From assembly GCA_903924005.1 (NCBI GenBank), contig CAIXZV010000052.1, positions 1-23,077 on the forward strand: a stretch of 23,077 bases of DNA, given 5' to 3'. The DNA comes from an uncultured Chloroflexota bacterium. GTDB taxonomy: Bacteria > Chloroflexota > Limnocylindria > Limnocylindrales > CSP1-4. The position numbers and the translations under genes were made by a program. Shown piece by piece: positions 6,963 to 15,333 of this stretch (its first letter is position 1; the number at the start of each line of letters is the position of its first letter). Under the pieces are notes generated by a model. The model was given only the letters and a program-made list of their open reading frames with translations, was not told where the DNA came from and did no database searches.

Positions 6963-8495
6963 CTACCAGCGGCCGTTGCCGGGCCGCATCGCCTCGCGCG
7001 GAAGAAGGATCTCGAAGGAACCGCGGATCTTCTGGTCAAGTTCCTCGCTGATGTGCTCCGGGTAGTGCGTGCCGAGCACCTCGCGGACGCGCAGCCGTGC
7101 GCGATCTCGAATGTCCAGCGAGCCGGCTTCCTCCCAGGCGTCCGGCGTTGCGCGATCCCCAACCAGCGGGTACACGTAGTCGGTCCGCATGCGCCGCAGC
7201 GTCTCCGGATGCCCCAGGAAGTGCCTGTCGCCGTGGACGACGTCGCGGATCATGTCAAACGCCAGCGTCTCGTCCGTCACCTCGATGCCTCGGACGGTGC
7301 GCATCACCGCCCCCAGCATGTCGTTGTCGATGACGTATGCCTCAAGGGACGTGGCCATGAGGCTCGCCTGCATGCCGGCTGCCTCATTGACCAGCGATGA
7401 GCCGGCGTTTGCAGCCATCAGCACCGTGGCGGCCTTCTCGGCGCCCGATTGCGCGTCAGGCACCTTCGAGTCGGTCATGCCCGCGGCCACGGAGCCCGGG
7501 AGGTTGTAGAACCCGGCCATCTGGGCGCAGCCCGCGACGATGAGGCCGTTCTCGGTGCTGCCCGCAGACATGGCGCCCGTGCGCAGGTCGGACAGGAACG
7601 GCCACGTCCCAAGGTGGGCCTTGCAGTTGGGGTCGATGAGGTAGCAGAAGATCAGGCCGCCGAGGCACTCGGCCATAGACTGCACGATGGTCCCTGCAAG
7701 GGTGACTGGGCTGGTTGCCCCGGCCTGCGGCGCGGACACGATGCCCACCACCATGCCTGCTCGAACCGCGGCCTCCATCGCCTCGCAGGAATCCTTTGCA
7801 AAGCGAAGCGGCGGCACCACGTGGGTGCACGCCATTGAGCAGAACGGGTTCTTGCGGAACTCGCCGTCCCCGCCGAGGCGCATGTCCAGCATCGCCACGG
7901 CATTGCGAACGCTGCCGCCGTTGTTGAAGCTGGACGTGATGTGCTTTGTGGTCCCGCTCATGCAGGCGTAGACCGTGTTCAGGTCGATCGCGTCCCACGT
8001 GGGCATGTCGCGCGCCACGATGGAGCGCCAGTAGAAGTGGATGTTGTCGAGCGTGTCCACCAGACGGGCGATGTCGTACAAGTCGGCCGTGCTTGTTGGC
8101 CGGTGGTGGCCAGTCTCAAAGTCCAGCATGAACGGGGCCGCACCGCCGGTGCCCAGGTGGACTCGGCCGCCGCCAACCTCCATGTCGTAGACCGGGTCCT
8201 GCCCGGGCATGACAAAACTTCCCGGCGCCTTGGCGATCACGTCGTCCACGAGCGCGCGGGGATAGTGGAGGCGCCCGTCCTCGTCCATCCAGCCGCCGGC
8301 GGCCGTGCCCAACTCCACCATCGACGGGATTGGATCGGCAAACCCGATCTTCTCAATCACGTCCAGGATCGTGGCGTGGATCCGCTCCATCTCGGCGTGG
8401 GTGAGCGGCTGGTACCGCCCGCCCACCATCCCGGGCCGGACAGGCGGAGACACCGGCACCGCCTCGCGGACCCGCTGTTGGCCCTGACGTGTCAT
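6963..8495 (-). CDS. MttB-superfamily (COG5598) methylamine/betaine corrinoid methyltransferase, non-pyrrolysine type
   Basis: The protein has 510 residues, the normal length for trimethylamine methyltransferase-like proteins. It runs through without an internal stop, so it is the non-pyrrolysine kind; the only TAG is the natural terminator. Family-like stretches include VPDAQSGAEKAATVLMAANA, then VNEAAGMQASLMATSLEAYV and IDNDMLGAVMRTVRGIEV. A HFLGHPETLRRMRTDYVYP segment and an EEAGSLDIRDRARLRVREVL tail follow. Characterised non-Pyl members demethylate glycine betaine, proline betaine or carnitine, passing methyl to a corrinoid protein. The ATG has GGGAGG 7 nt upstream. The gene lies between etfA (62-nt gap) and a dimethylglycine dehydrogenase-like gene, which suggests that a quaternary amine is demethylated first and the tertiary amine then oxidised. 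No corrinoid protein is encoded in the window. The substrate is unassigned. Confidence 0.88.
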   Translation of the reverse strand: MTRQGQQRVREAVPVSPPVRPGMVGGRYQPLTHAEMERIHATILDVIEKIGFADPIPSMVELGTAAGGWMDEDGRLHYPRALVDDVIAKAPGSFVMPGQDPVYDMEVGGGRVHLGTGGAAPFMLDFETGHHRPTSTADLYDIARLVDTLDNIHFYWRSIVARDMPTWDAIDLNTVYACMSGTTKHITSSFNNGGSVRNAVAMLDMRLGGDGEFRKNPFCSMACTHVVPPLRFAKDSCEAMEAAVRAGMVVGIVSAPQAGATSPVTLAGTIVQSMAECLGGLIFCYLIDPNCKAHLGTWPFLSDLRTGAMSAGSTENGLIVAGCAQMAGFYNLPGSVAAGMTDSKVPDAQSGAEKAATVLMAANAGSSLVNEAAGMQASLMATSLEAYVIDNDMLGAVMRTVRGIEVTDETLAFDMIRDVVHGDRHFLGHPETLRRMRTDYVYPLVGDRATPDAWEEAGSLDIRDRARLRVREVLGTHYPEHISEELDQKIRGSFEILLPREAMRPGNGRW

Positions 8496-8519
8496 GCGAC
8501 GGCCTCCCGATCCCCTGAC

Positions 8520-8564
8520 GGCGCGCGGCGCGCCCGTGACGGCTGACCCCGACCGGGTCAGGCC
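8520..8564 (-). other. Two GC-rich hairpins in the etfA-mttB-like gap
   Basis: GGCGCG/CGCGCC arms (8520-8525, 8529-8534) and TGACCC/GGGTCA arms (8544-8549, 8555-8560) stand side by side. The second overlaps the etfA stop codon. There is no T-tract. They could be a processing or partial attenuation site between etfA and the MttB-like gene, but this is speculative. Confidence 0.35.
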
Positions 8565-9535
8565 TTGCGGCTCTCCAGTTCGGCGACGAGTGCTGGGACA
8601 ACCTCAAAGAGGTTGCCAACGACAAACAGGTCGGCAAACTCGGCGATGGGCGCATCGGGGTCCGTGTTGACCGCCACGATGGTGTGTGCGCCCTGCATGC
8701 CCACCTTGTGCTGGACGGCGCCGGAGATGCCCAGCGCGATGTAGACCTCGGGCTTGACGATCTTGCCGGTCTGGCCCACCTGTCGGGCGTACGGGATCCA
8801 GCCCGCATCCACGGCAGCGCGCGATGCGGCCACCGCGCCGCCCAGCGTCTCCGCCAGCAAGCCCACGAGGGCGAAGCCGTCGGGACCGCCAACGCCGCGA
8901 CCACCCGAGACGATGATTTTGGCCTCTTCAATCTGGACGGCACCCGCAGCCTCGGACACGCGCTCCAGCACCGTGACCGTCGGTGCGGCGCCTGCCAGCG
9001 TGATGGTCTCCACGACGCCAGCGCTTGCCGCCTCCTCCGCCGGGACGGACCCGAGCGGGACGGTGACAATGCCGTGGCCGTCGGCAAACGAGGAGGTGGT
9101 GATGAGCCGGCCGCCAAAGACGCCCTTCTCTGCCACGGGCCCGCCGTTCCAGGCCACGCCGCCCGCGTTGCTGATGACGCCCACGCCCAGCGCGGCCATC
9201 AGGAAGCCCGCAGTGTCGCGGCCGTCGGGCGAGTTGCCGATGAAGATGCTGGCATCTGGATCGGCGCCGATTGCCTGGACTGCGCCCTGTGCGGCGAGTT
9301 GGGCGATAGGCGAGGTGGCCGCTGCGGCCGCCTCCAGCGCCACGACGCGCGGCAGGTACGCGGCCAGTTCGGCCGCCACGGCCGCAACCGCGCCGGGCGT
9401 GCCGGTGACGAGGCCCGCGACATCACGGCCGGCAGCCGCGCCAAGTCCGCGGACAAGCGTTGCAACCTCAGCGGAGAGCTTTGTGAGGTGTCCGTCCGGC
9501 CCCGCCTCAGCGATGGCCCACAGCGTGCCGGGCAT
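8558..9535 (-). CDS. etfA: Electron transfer flavoprotein alpha subunit (pair 2)
   Basis: This 325-residue EtfA has the complete FAD-domain signature: SGGRGVGGPDGFALVGLLAE, then RQVGQTGKIVKPEVYIALGI, then GAVQHKVGMQGAHTIVAVNT and APIAEFADLFVVGNLFEVVP. The start ATG overlaps the etfB TGA by one base (TGATG), with GGAGG upstream inside etfB, so the subunits are translationally coupled. Its N-terminal domain (MPGTLWAIAEAGPDGHLTKL) differs strongly from the EtfA at 2565-3548, so this is a second, diverged ETF. Placed between two dimethylglycine dehydrogenase-like genes, it is the likely acceptor for one or both. Confidence 0.95.
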   Translation of the reverse strand: MPGTLWAIAEAGPDGHLTKLSAEVATLVRGLGAAAGRDVAGLVTGTPGAVAAVAAELAAYLPRVVALEAAAAATSPIAQLAAQGAVQAIGADPDASIFIGNSPDGRDTAGFLMAALGVGVISNAGGVAWNGGPVAEKGVFGGRLITTSSFADGHGIVTVPLGSVPAEEAASAGVVETITLAGAAPTVTVLERVSEAAGAVQIEEAKIIVSGGRGVGGPDGFALVGLLAETLGGAVAASRAAVDAGWIPYARQVGQTGKIVKPEVYIALGISGAVQHKVGMQGAHTIVAVNTDPDAPIAEFADLFVVGNLFEVVPALVAELESRKA

Positions 9536-10317
9536 CAGATGGCCCTCCGCTCAATGAGGAAGTCCACGATCTGCTTGGCAGCTTCAGGCGCAGGGTCTCT
9601 GACCACTCGCGCCGCGCTGCGGGCATCGGGGATGCTGAATGTGCTGACGCGGCTGGCCGCCGCATCGGCGCCAACGGTGGCCGGGTCAATCCCCAGATCC
9701 GCAAGCGCCCAAGTGGTGATCGTCTTGGAGCGGGCGCCCATGATCCCGCGCAGCGTGGGGTAGCGCGGCTCGCCCAACGCCTGCATGCCGGTCACAAGCG
9801 CGGGCATCGGCGCCTCGAGGACGTCATACCCGGTGGAGCTGAACCGCTTGATGCGCACCTTGTCGCCGTCGGGCGTGATCGAGGTGGCGTAGGAGAGGTA
9901 GGGCAGGCCGCTCAGCGAGGCGAGGGCTGCAGCCACCACGCCGCTGGCGCCGTCGGAACTGTCCACGCCCGCCAGCACAAGGTCAAACTCAAGCTTTGCC
10001 AGCGCCGCCGCCAGCACGCGAGCCGTGGTCCGCGCGTCTGAGCCTGCCAGCGCGGGATCCGACACGAGGTACGCGTTGTCCGCGCCCATCGCGAGGCCCT
10101 TGCGCAGCGCGTCCGGCCCAAAGGCGCCAGCCATCGCCAGGAGCGTGACGGAGACCTCGGCACCGGCGTCGCGCAGCCGCAGCGCCGCCTCAAGGACGTA
10201 TTCGTCGTTGCCGTTGATCACGGGCGGGATGGCCGCGCGGTCAAGCCGGAGGTCCGGCCCCAGCCGCTCCTGCCCGGTGGCGTCCGGGACGGGTTTGGCA
10301 AGGATGACGATCTTCAC
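9535..10317 (-). CDS. etfB: Electron transfer flavoprotein beta subunit (pair 2)
   Basis: This is an EtfB of about 260 residues. It opens with KIVILAKPVPDATG, has a YVLEAALRLRDAG helix, the nucleotide-site region FDLVLAGVDSSDGASGVVAA, and APMPALVTGMQALGEPRYPT leading to RGIMGARSKTI. The start chosen is GTG at 10317: it has GGAGG 9 nt upstream and gives the typical M-K-I-V N-terminus. A TTG at 10326 is in frame but abuts the GGAGG with no spacing, so it is unlikely to be used. It lies 55 nt after the upstream dehydrogenase gene and overlaps etfA by one base. It forms the second ETF with the next gene. Confidence 0.93.
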   Translation of the reverse strand: MKIVILAKPVPDATGQERLGPDLRLDRAAIPPVINGNDEYVLEAALRLRDAGAEVSVTLLAMAGAFGPDALRKGLAMGADNAYLVSDPALAGSDARTTARVLAAALAKLEFDLVLAGVDSSDGASGVVAAALASLSGLPYLSYATSITPDGDKVRIKRFSSTGYDVLEAPMPALVTGMQALGEPRYPTLRGIMGARSKTITTWALADLGIDPATVGADAAASRVSTFSIPDARSAARVVRDPAPEAAKQIVDFLIERRAI

Positions 10318-10372
10318 CTGGTTCAACCTCCGGTGGTATGCCGCTGTGCGACGACGAGCCGCGGGCGGGCCT

Positions 10373-12862
10373 TCACGCGCGAATGCGTGCGTTTGTCGGG
10401 TCGTAGGGTGCCTTGAGCGATGCCGTTGCGCTGAACCGTTCTGTGGCGATGTCCAGCTCGTACCGTCCGTCGGCCACCCACGCTGGAGTCACCGGGCCGT
10501 CCGTGCGGGTGATGTAGCCAAGACCGATGGCGCGGCCGATCGTGTGGCCAAACATGGCGGACGTGATCCGGCCGACCAGCACGCCGTCGCGGAAGATCGC
10601 CTCGTTGTGGTCCAGCAGCGGCGCCGGGTCGTCAAGGGTGAACACCGCGAGGCGGCGGCTGGCGCCGGTCTCGCGCTGGGCCAACAGCGCCTCGCGGCCG
10701 ATGAAGCCGCCGGGCTTGTCCCAGGCCGCCGTGAAGGCCAGCCCCGACTCGATGAGCGTGTCCTCGTCGCTCATGTCGTGGCCCCAGTGTCGGTAGGCCT
10801 TCTCCATGCGCAGCGAGTTGAGCGCGTGGTAGCCCGCGTGCTTCAGACCGAACTTCTCACCCGCGGCCACGATGGTGTCGTAGATGTGGGTGGCGAACTC
10901 CATGGGGATGTAGAGCTCCCAGCCCAGCTCGCCCACATAGGTGGTGCGCGCTGCGCGGACATACGCCATGCCCAAGTCGATGTCGCGGACGGTGCCAAAC
11001 GGGAACGCCTCGTTGGAGACGTCGGCATCGGTGAGCGAGGCCAGCAGATCGCGCGAACGCGGCCCCATGATCGCGATGACGGCCTCAGCCGAGGTGGTGT
11101 CCGTGATGACCACGTGGGCATCGGCCGGCGTGTGGCGCGCCAGCCAGTCCATATCGCGGATGAGCTGCGTGCCGGTGGTGACCACAAGGAACTTGTCGGC
11201 CGCCAGACGGCTGATCGTCAGGTCCGCCTCAACCCCGCCGCGCTCGTTACACCACTGGGTGTAGACGATGCGCCCGGGCGCCACGTCCACGTTGGCTGTG
11301 GACACGCGGTTGAGCACCGCTGCGGCGTCACGCCCCTGGACAAGGAACTTGCCAAAGGACGTCTGGTCAAAGATCGCGACGTTCGCGCGGACGGCCTTGT
11401 GCTCGTCTGCGCTGTAGGGGAACCAATTCTGGCGCCCAAAGCTGTACTCGTACGTTGGCTCCACTCCGGCCGGTGCGTACCAGTTGGCCCGCTCCCACCC
11501 ATAGACCTCGCCAAAGCACGCGTTGCGGGCGACTAGGCGGTCATGCAGCGGGGAGCGGCGGATGCCGCGCGACGTGACAACCTGGCGGAACGGCCAGTGC
11601 ATGTCGTACAGGAGGCCCAGCGTCTCCGTGGTGCGCTCGTGGAGGTAGCGCCGGTTGCGCTGGAACGGCATGAACCGGCGGACATCCACTTCCCAGAGGT
11701 CCATCGGCGCATGGCCGTCCACAACCCAGTCGGCCACGGCACGTCCGGCCCCGCCGCCGCCCGCAAAGCCCACCGAGTTGAACCCGGCCGCAACGAAGTA
11801 GCCAGGGTGACCGGGCGCCTCGCCCAGCACATAGCGGTCGTCCGGCGTGAAGCTCTCGGGACCGTTGAAGTGGAGTTGGTAGCCCACCTCGCCCAGCACC
11901 GGCACACGCTTGGCGGCCTTCTCCAGGAACGGCGTGATGTGGTCCCAGTCCTCGGGCAGCGTGATGAACTCCGCGTCCTCTGGGATGCCGTGTGTGGCCC
12001 AGGGCTTGGCGCCGGGCTCAAAGAAGCCCACCATCAGCTTGCCGGTGTCCACGCGGATGTACGCCGTGTCGTCCGGCGAGCGCAGGACAGGCAGCTCCGG
12101 GTCCAGCCCCGGGATGGGCTCCGTGATCAGGTAGTAGTGCTCGGCCGCATGGTTGGGGATGACCACGCCGTTCTGGCCCGCCAGATCGCGAGCCCACATG
12201 CCGGTGCAGTTGACGATGTACTCGCAGGCGATGTCGCCCTTGTCCGTGGAGACGCCCGTGACGTGGCCGTCGCGCTCGTGGATGGCCGTGACCTTGGTGT
12301 GCTCGAAGATCTTGGCGCCGCCCATGCGGGCCGCCTTCGCAAGCGCCTGGGTCACGTCGGTGGGGTTGGCCACGCCGTCACCGGGGATGTAGGCCGCGCC
12401 CACCACCTCGGACGGGTCAAGCGGCGGGAACAGCTGCTGCGCCCGCTCGCCGTTGATCAGCTCCACGTCCACGCCCATCAGGCGCGCCATGGCGGCGTTG
12501 CGCTTGACCTCGTCCCAGCGCCCGGGGGTGCCGGCCATCAGGATGGAGCCCGTTGCGCGGAAGCCCGTGCCCAGACCCGTCCGGCGCTCGAGCTCCGCAA
12601 ACATCTCGATGGCGTACTTCGCCAGGACGCTCATGTTGTAGGTGGCGCGAACCTGGCCGATCAGCCCGGCTGCATGCCAGGTTGTGCCCGACGTCAGGCG
12701 CTTGCGCTCGATGAGGACGACGTCCTTCCAGCCCTGTTCCGTAAGGTGGAACAAAACGCTGGCGCCAACGATTCCGCCGCCGATGACGACCACCCGCGCC
12801 TGGGTAGGGAAGGTGCCGTCCTGGGCCGTGCCCGACACGGGCTGGGACGAATCGCTGGACAT
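10373..12862 (-). CDS. Dimethylglycine dehydrogenase-like flavoprotein with GcvT domain
   Basis: The start is the ATG at 12862, giving 829 residues. It has GGAGGAGG 8 nt upstream, whereas the in-frame ATG at 12880 has no good site. Motifs: VVVIGGGIVGASV near residue 25; TSGTTWHAAGL with H63, the expected covalent FAD-His; EHYYLITEP with H242 near the substrate site; and FVAAGFNSVGFAGGGGAGRA in the FAD domain. The GcvT module starts around 450 (GWERANWY, ANVAIFDQTSFGKF). It retains Asp (D547, VEADLTISRL) and TTYVGELGWELYIPM, and ends with KAYRHWGHDMSDEDTLIESG and the C-terminal barrel. It is the first enzyme after the BetI-like regulator and precedes etfBA, so ETF is the probable electron acceptor and tetrahydrofolate the one-carbon acceptor. 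Dimethylglycine or sarcosine is the best guess for substrate. Confidence 0.93.
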   Translation of the reverse strand: MSSDSSQPVSGTAQDGTFPTQARVVVIGGGIVGASVLFHLTEQGWKDVVLIERKRLTSGTTWHAAGLIGQVRATYNMSVLAKYAIEMFAELERRTGLGTGFRATGSILMAGTPGRWDEVKRNAAMARLMGVDVELINGERAQQLFPPLDPSEVVGAAYIPGDGVANPTDVTQALAKAARMGGAKIFEHTKVTAIHERDGHVTGVSTDKGDIACEYIVNCTGMWARDLAGQNGVVIPNHAAEHYYLITEPIPGLDPELPVLRSPDDTAYIRVDTGKLMVGFFEPGAKPWATHGIPEDAEFITLPEDWDHITPFLEKAAKRVPVLGEVGYQLHFNGPESFTPDDRYVLGEAPGHPGYFVAAGFNSVGFAGGGGAGRAVADWVVDGHAPMDLWEVDVRRFMPFQRNRRYLHERTTETLGLLYDMHWPFRQVVTSRGIRRSPLHDRLVARNACFGEVYGWERANWYAPAGVEPTYEYSFGRQNWFPYSADEHKAVRANVAIFDQTSFGKFLVQGRDAAAVLNRVSTANVDVAPGRIVYTQWCNERGGVEADLTISRLAADKFLVVTTGTQLIRDMDWLARHTPADAHVVITDTTSAEAVIAIMGPRSRDLLASLTDADVSNEAFPFGTVRDIDLGMAYVRAARTTYVGELGWELYIPMEFATHIYDTIVAAGEKFGLKHAGYHALNSLRMEKAYRHWGHDMSDEDTLIESGLAFTAAWDKPGGFIGREALLAQRETGASRRLAVFTLDDPAPLLDHNEAIFRDGVLVGRITSAMFGHTIGRAIGLGYITRTDGPVTPAWVADGRYELDIATERFSATASLKAPYDPTNARIRA

Positions 12863-12937
12863 GTCGGCCGCCTCCTCCATGCCGATCCCGGTCCCTTCAG
12901 ACCGCCGAAACGGCTAACCGTAGAACCATAACATCGC

Positions 12938-12966
12938 ATTATCACGAAGGGAACCCCTAGTCCCCA
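12938..12966 (-). promoter_or_regulatory. Candidate promoter for the leftward demethylation operon
   Basis: On the minus strand GATAAT (12943-12938) matches the -10 consensus at five of six bases. TGGGGA (12966-12961) lies 17 bp upstream but matches the -35 box at only three positions. It sits in the comparatively AT-rich part of the 178-nt gap between tetR and the dehydrogenase gene. A short GCCG-TTT-CGGC palindrome (12904-12914) lies just downstream and could be an operator. All by eye. Confidence 0.3.
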
Positions 12967-13040
12967 TGTGGACTGCCTGGTGGCACACGTCAGCCGGTTC
13001 GCGCCGGCATCGGGCTGTCCCTGGGAGAGGGTGGCTGCGC

Positions 13041-13706
13041 TCAGCGCGCGGGCGCGGGCGGCGGCGGCGTGGGCACGTCCGCGGGCACGCCAAGCGTGAC
13101 CCGGGCGGTCTGGACCAGCAGCCGGCGCAGCATCTCCCCGTCAATCCCGGGGGCGGCCAGCGAGACGCCCACAGAGGCGCCGTCCACGAAGATGATGAAC
13201 AGGTCCACGATGTCCGCCACGGGCATCACGAGGTGGAACACGCCCAACTCCACGCCCGCCTCGATGGCATCGCGGAACGGCGGACGCCACGCGTCGTAGT
13301 GGCGGTCAAGCTTGCCGCGGAGTTCCTCATCGCGGGCCATCGCGCAGAACTCGATCCAGATCCGGCTCCGCCACAGGAGTGGATCGGGGAGCGAGGCGTA
13401 CAGCAGCGCCACCACGCGCGACCACGGGTCACCGCTTGTGGGCGCCGCGGTCTTCCAGGCTTCGAGCCTGCGCTCAGAAGACCACTCGAAGAGCTCCGCG
13501 ATCAGGCGGTCACGTGTGTCGAAGTAGTGCTGGACGGTGCCAATCGACACGCCAGCGGCCTCTCCGACGTCACGCAAGCGGCTGCGCTCAACGCCATGGG
13601 TGACCAGTTGGCTCTCGGCGGCCCGCAGGATTCGCTCCCGCTGGGCGGCTCGCAGCGCCTCTTTTCGCGTTGCGATTGCGCTCACGTCCCTCCCTCGGAT
13701 TGACAC
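13041..13706 (-). CDS. TetR-family regulator, BetI-like
   Basis: This is a protein of about 221 residues with a TetR DNA-binding domain: RERILRAAESQLVTHGVE, then LRDVGEAAGVSIGTVQHYFD (helix-turn-helix about 44-63) and TRDRLIAELFEWSSERRL. The C-terminal domain resembles the BetI type (WIEFCAMARDEELR, then HYDAWRPPF and a FVDGASVGV helix). The GTG at 13706 has GGAGG 6 nt upstream. A second in-frame GTG at 13685, with a purine-rich AGGGAGGGAC just before it, would give a 214-residue protein and is equally possible. It is divergent from the transporter operon and upstream of the dehydrogenase-etfBA-MttB operon. It probably represses one or both, relieved by a betaine-like ligand. The ligand is inferred only. 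Confidence 0.88.
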   Translation of the reverse strand: MSIRGRDVSAIATRKEALRAAQRERILRAAESQLVTHGVERSRLRDVGEAAGVSIGTVQHYFDTRDRLIAELFEWSSERRLEAWKTAAPTSGDPWSRVVALLYASLPDPLLWRSRIWIEFCAMARDEELRGKLDRHYDAWRPPFRDAIEAGVELGVFHLVMPVADIVDLFIIFVDGASVGVSLAAPGIDGEMLRRLLVQTARVTLGVPADVPTPPPPAPAR

Positions 13707-13997
13707 CGCAGTCCTCCACAGCACCCCTGCCAAATGGCTCTGCGCGGCGCCAACGGGACAAGTACTGTCTGCGCAGCGTAACACCTGCTTATTGCGTCTC
13801 TGCCGCGGCGCACGTGTGGACTCGCAGACTGTCAGCAGTCAACTGATCCACCGGTGGCCGCGGTCCCGCGGGTTCTGGGTACGGCACGCCGCACCCCTCA
13901 TCGCGGAGCTACAACGGATGTAGGCTGAGACGGCGGCAGGGAGGACGCAGCGTACGGGTCAGGGGATGACTCGGCGCAGACATGGAGGAGGACACAC
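13707..13997. promoter_or_regulatory. Divergent control region between tetR and the importer operon
   Basis: This ~290-nt gap must hold the promoters of the regulator (leftward) and importer (rightward). I could not pick a convincing -35/-10 pair for either. It contains symmetric sites suitable for a TetR dimer: GACTG-TCAG-CAGTC at 13827-13840, overlapped by CAGT-CA-ACTG at 13836-13845, and an AGTACT core with ACA/TGT-like flanks near 13757-13769. GGAGGAGG at 13984-13991 is the importer ribosome-binding site. Confidence 0.5.
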
Positions 13998-15314
13998 ATG
14001 ACCGGTGGAATCCGGCGGAGCCTTACTCTGGCTGCCGCCCTCGCTCTCGCCGTCGGCGCCTGTTCAGGCTCCGCAACACCAGCCCCCACCGCTGCTGCGC
14101 CAACCGCCGGCGCATCGACCGGCGCCACTCCGGCCCCGGCAGTCGAGACCATCAACATCGGCATCTCAGGACCGTTCACGGGCCCCAATGCCCTGACCGG
14201 CACCGAGGTCAAGAACGGCGTCAGCATGGCGTTTGACGCCATCAACTGGACAGTCGGCAACTACAAGATCAACCCGGTCTACATCGACGACCAGTCGGAC
14301 CCGGCCAAGGGTGCCGCTGCGTACGAGCAGGCGGTTGTCAGCCAGAAGATCATCGCGGGCGTCGCGGGCTGGCACAGCTCCGTCGCTGTGGCGCAGATGG
14401 AAGTCACGGCCAAGTACAAGGTCCCGCACTTCTTCGCGCTTGGCGCCGCCGCCACCGTGAACGACAAGTTCAACTCGGACAAGACCAAGTACGGCTACTG
14501 GACCAGCAAGGGCTGGCCGAACCCGGCCGTCCTCTCGGTTGCCTACGTGGGCGCGCTCAACGACGCCGTCACGGCCGGCACCTATACCCCGGCCAACAAG
14601 AACGTTGCGATCTTCGGCGAGGACACGGACTGGGGCCGCTCGTTCGCCGCAGGCATCAAGAAGCAGTTTGTCGACACCGGCTGGACCATCAGCGGCGAGG
14701 ACTACTTCCCGCTTACACAGACAGACTTCTCCGCGATTGTCTCCAAGTGGAAGAGCCAGGGCGTCTCGGTCATCGCCGGTACCACCACGGTTCCCGCCTC
14801 GGTCTCCTCGCTCGTCAAGCAGATCGATGACTCCGGCGTCAAGGCCGTGGTTGTCGCTGACGGCCTCGGCTGGATGGGTGACTGGTACAAGCTCACGGGT
14901 GTCTCCTCGGACTACGTCCTGGACCAGATCCCCCAGTGGGCTACCGACGCCGCCAAGAAGTTCGCAACCGACTACAAGGCCAAGTACAACACCGAGCCGA
15001 GCCCGTCGGCTGCCGGTCTGTCGTTTGACTACGCGAACTACTTCATCAACATCCTGAAGGCCACCATTGCGGACCAGGGGTCCCTGACCAGCGCGACCAT
15101 CTACAAGGAAGCGCAGGACAAGGTGTGGACCGGCCAGCTGGCCTACACCGGCGGGATCATCATGCAGTCCTACGACTACACCCCGACCTCCATCCCGGAC
15201 ATGAATGTTGGCAAGGGCCACTTCATCTTCCCGGTCATCCAGTACCACGCCGGTGCTGGGACCGTGATCTGGCCGGACTACCAGGCCGCCGGCAAGCTTC
15301 AGATCAAGCCCTAA
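13998..15314 (+). CDS. Liv-type ABC importer substrate-binding lipoprotein
   Basis: The encoded protein has 438 residues. The signal MTGGIRRSLTLAAALALAVG is followed by AC, so Cys22 would be lipidated. A linker rich in Ala, Thr and Pro (residues 24-48) tethers the domain to the membrane. The mature part is a Peripla_BP_6/Leu-Ile-Val-binding fold: INIGISGPFTGPNALTGTEV, then VSMAFDAIN and NPVYIDDQSDPAKGAAAYEQ. Next come the inter-lobe segment GVAGWHSSVAVAQMEVTAKY, KNVAIFGEDTDWGRSFAAGI and a QTDFSAIVSKWKSQGV region. The ATG has GGAGGAGG 6 nt upstream. It is the first gene of the importer operon; a stable hairpin separates it from the ATPase genes. Proteins of this class bind branched-chain or other amino acids, amides, urea or aromatic acids. 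Here an N-methylated amino acid is suggested only by context. Confidence 0.92.
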   Translation: MTGGIRRSLTLAAALALAVGACSGSATPAPTAAAPTAGASTGATPAPAVETINIGISGPFTGPNALTGTEVKNGVSMAFDAINWTVGNYKINPVYIDDQSDPAKGAAAYEQAVVSQKIIAGVAGWHSSVAVAQMEVTAKYKVPHFFALGAAATVNDKFNSDKTKYGYWTSKGWPNPAVLSVAYVGALNDAVTAGTYTPANKNVAIFGEDTDWGRSFAAGIKKQFVDTGWTISGEDYFPLTQTDFSAIVSKWKSQGVSVIAGTTTVPASVSSLVKQIDDSGVKAVVVADGLGWMGDWYKLTGVSSDYVLDQIPQWATDAAKKFATDYKAKYNTEPSPSAAGLSFDYANYFINILKATIADQGSLTSATIYKEAQDKVWTGQLAYTGGIIMQSYDYTPTSIPDMNVGKGHFIFPVIQYHAGAGTVIWPDYQAAGKLQIKP

Positions 15315-15333
15315 CTCGTAGCAGACGGGTGCC

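Noticed and set aside
6963..6965. TAG at the end of the MttB-like gene as a possible pyrrolysine codon
   Set aside because: The protein is already full length (510 residues), pyrrolysine in MttB is internal, and reading through adds only eight residues before TGA.
12901..12913. ACCGCCGAAACGG shared with 22608-22620, considered as a common operator
   Set aside because: The second copy lies inside coding sequence at the end of the right-edge gene; the similarity is short and likely chance.
11543..12931. Long plus-strand open frame opposite the dehydrogenase gene
   Set aside because: Shadow of the minus-strand flavoprotein; rich in Arg, His and Ala with no recognisable domain. The same holds for 5247-6473 and 4470-5111.
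12863..13040. Riboswitch (for example glycine or cobalamin class) upstream of the demethylation operon
   Set aside because: The leader is short and I could not find conserved aptamer motifs or paired stems; a covariance-model search would be needed to exclude it fully.
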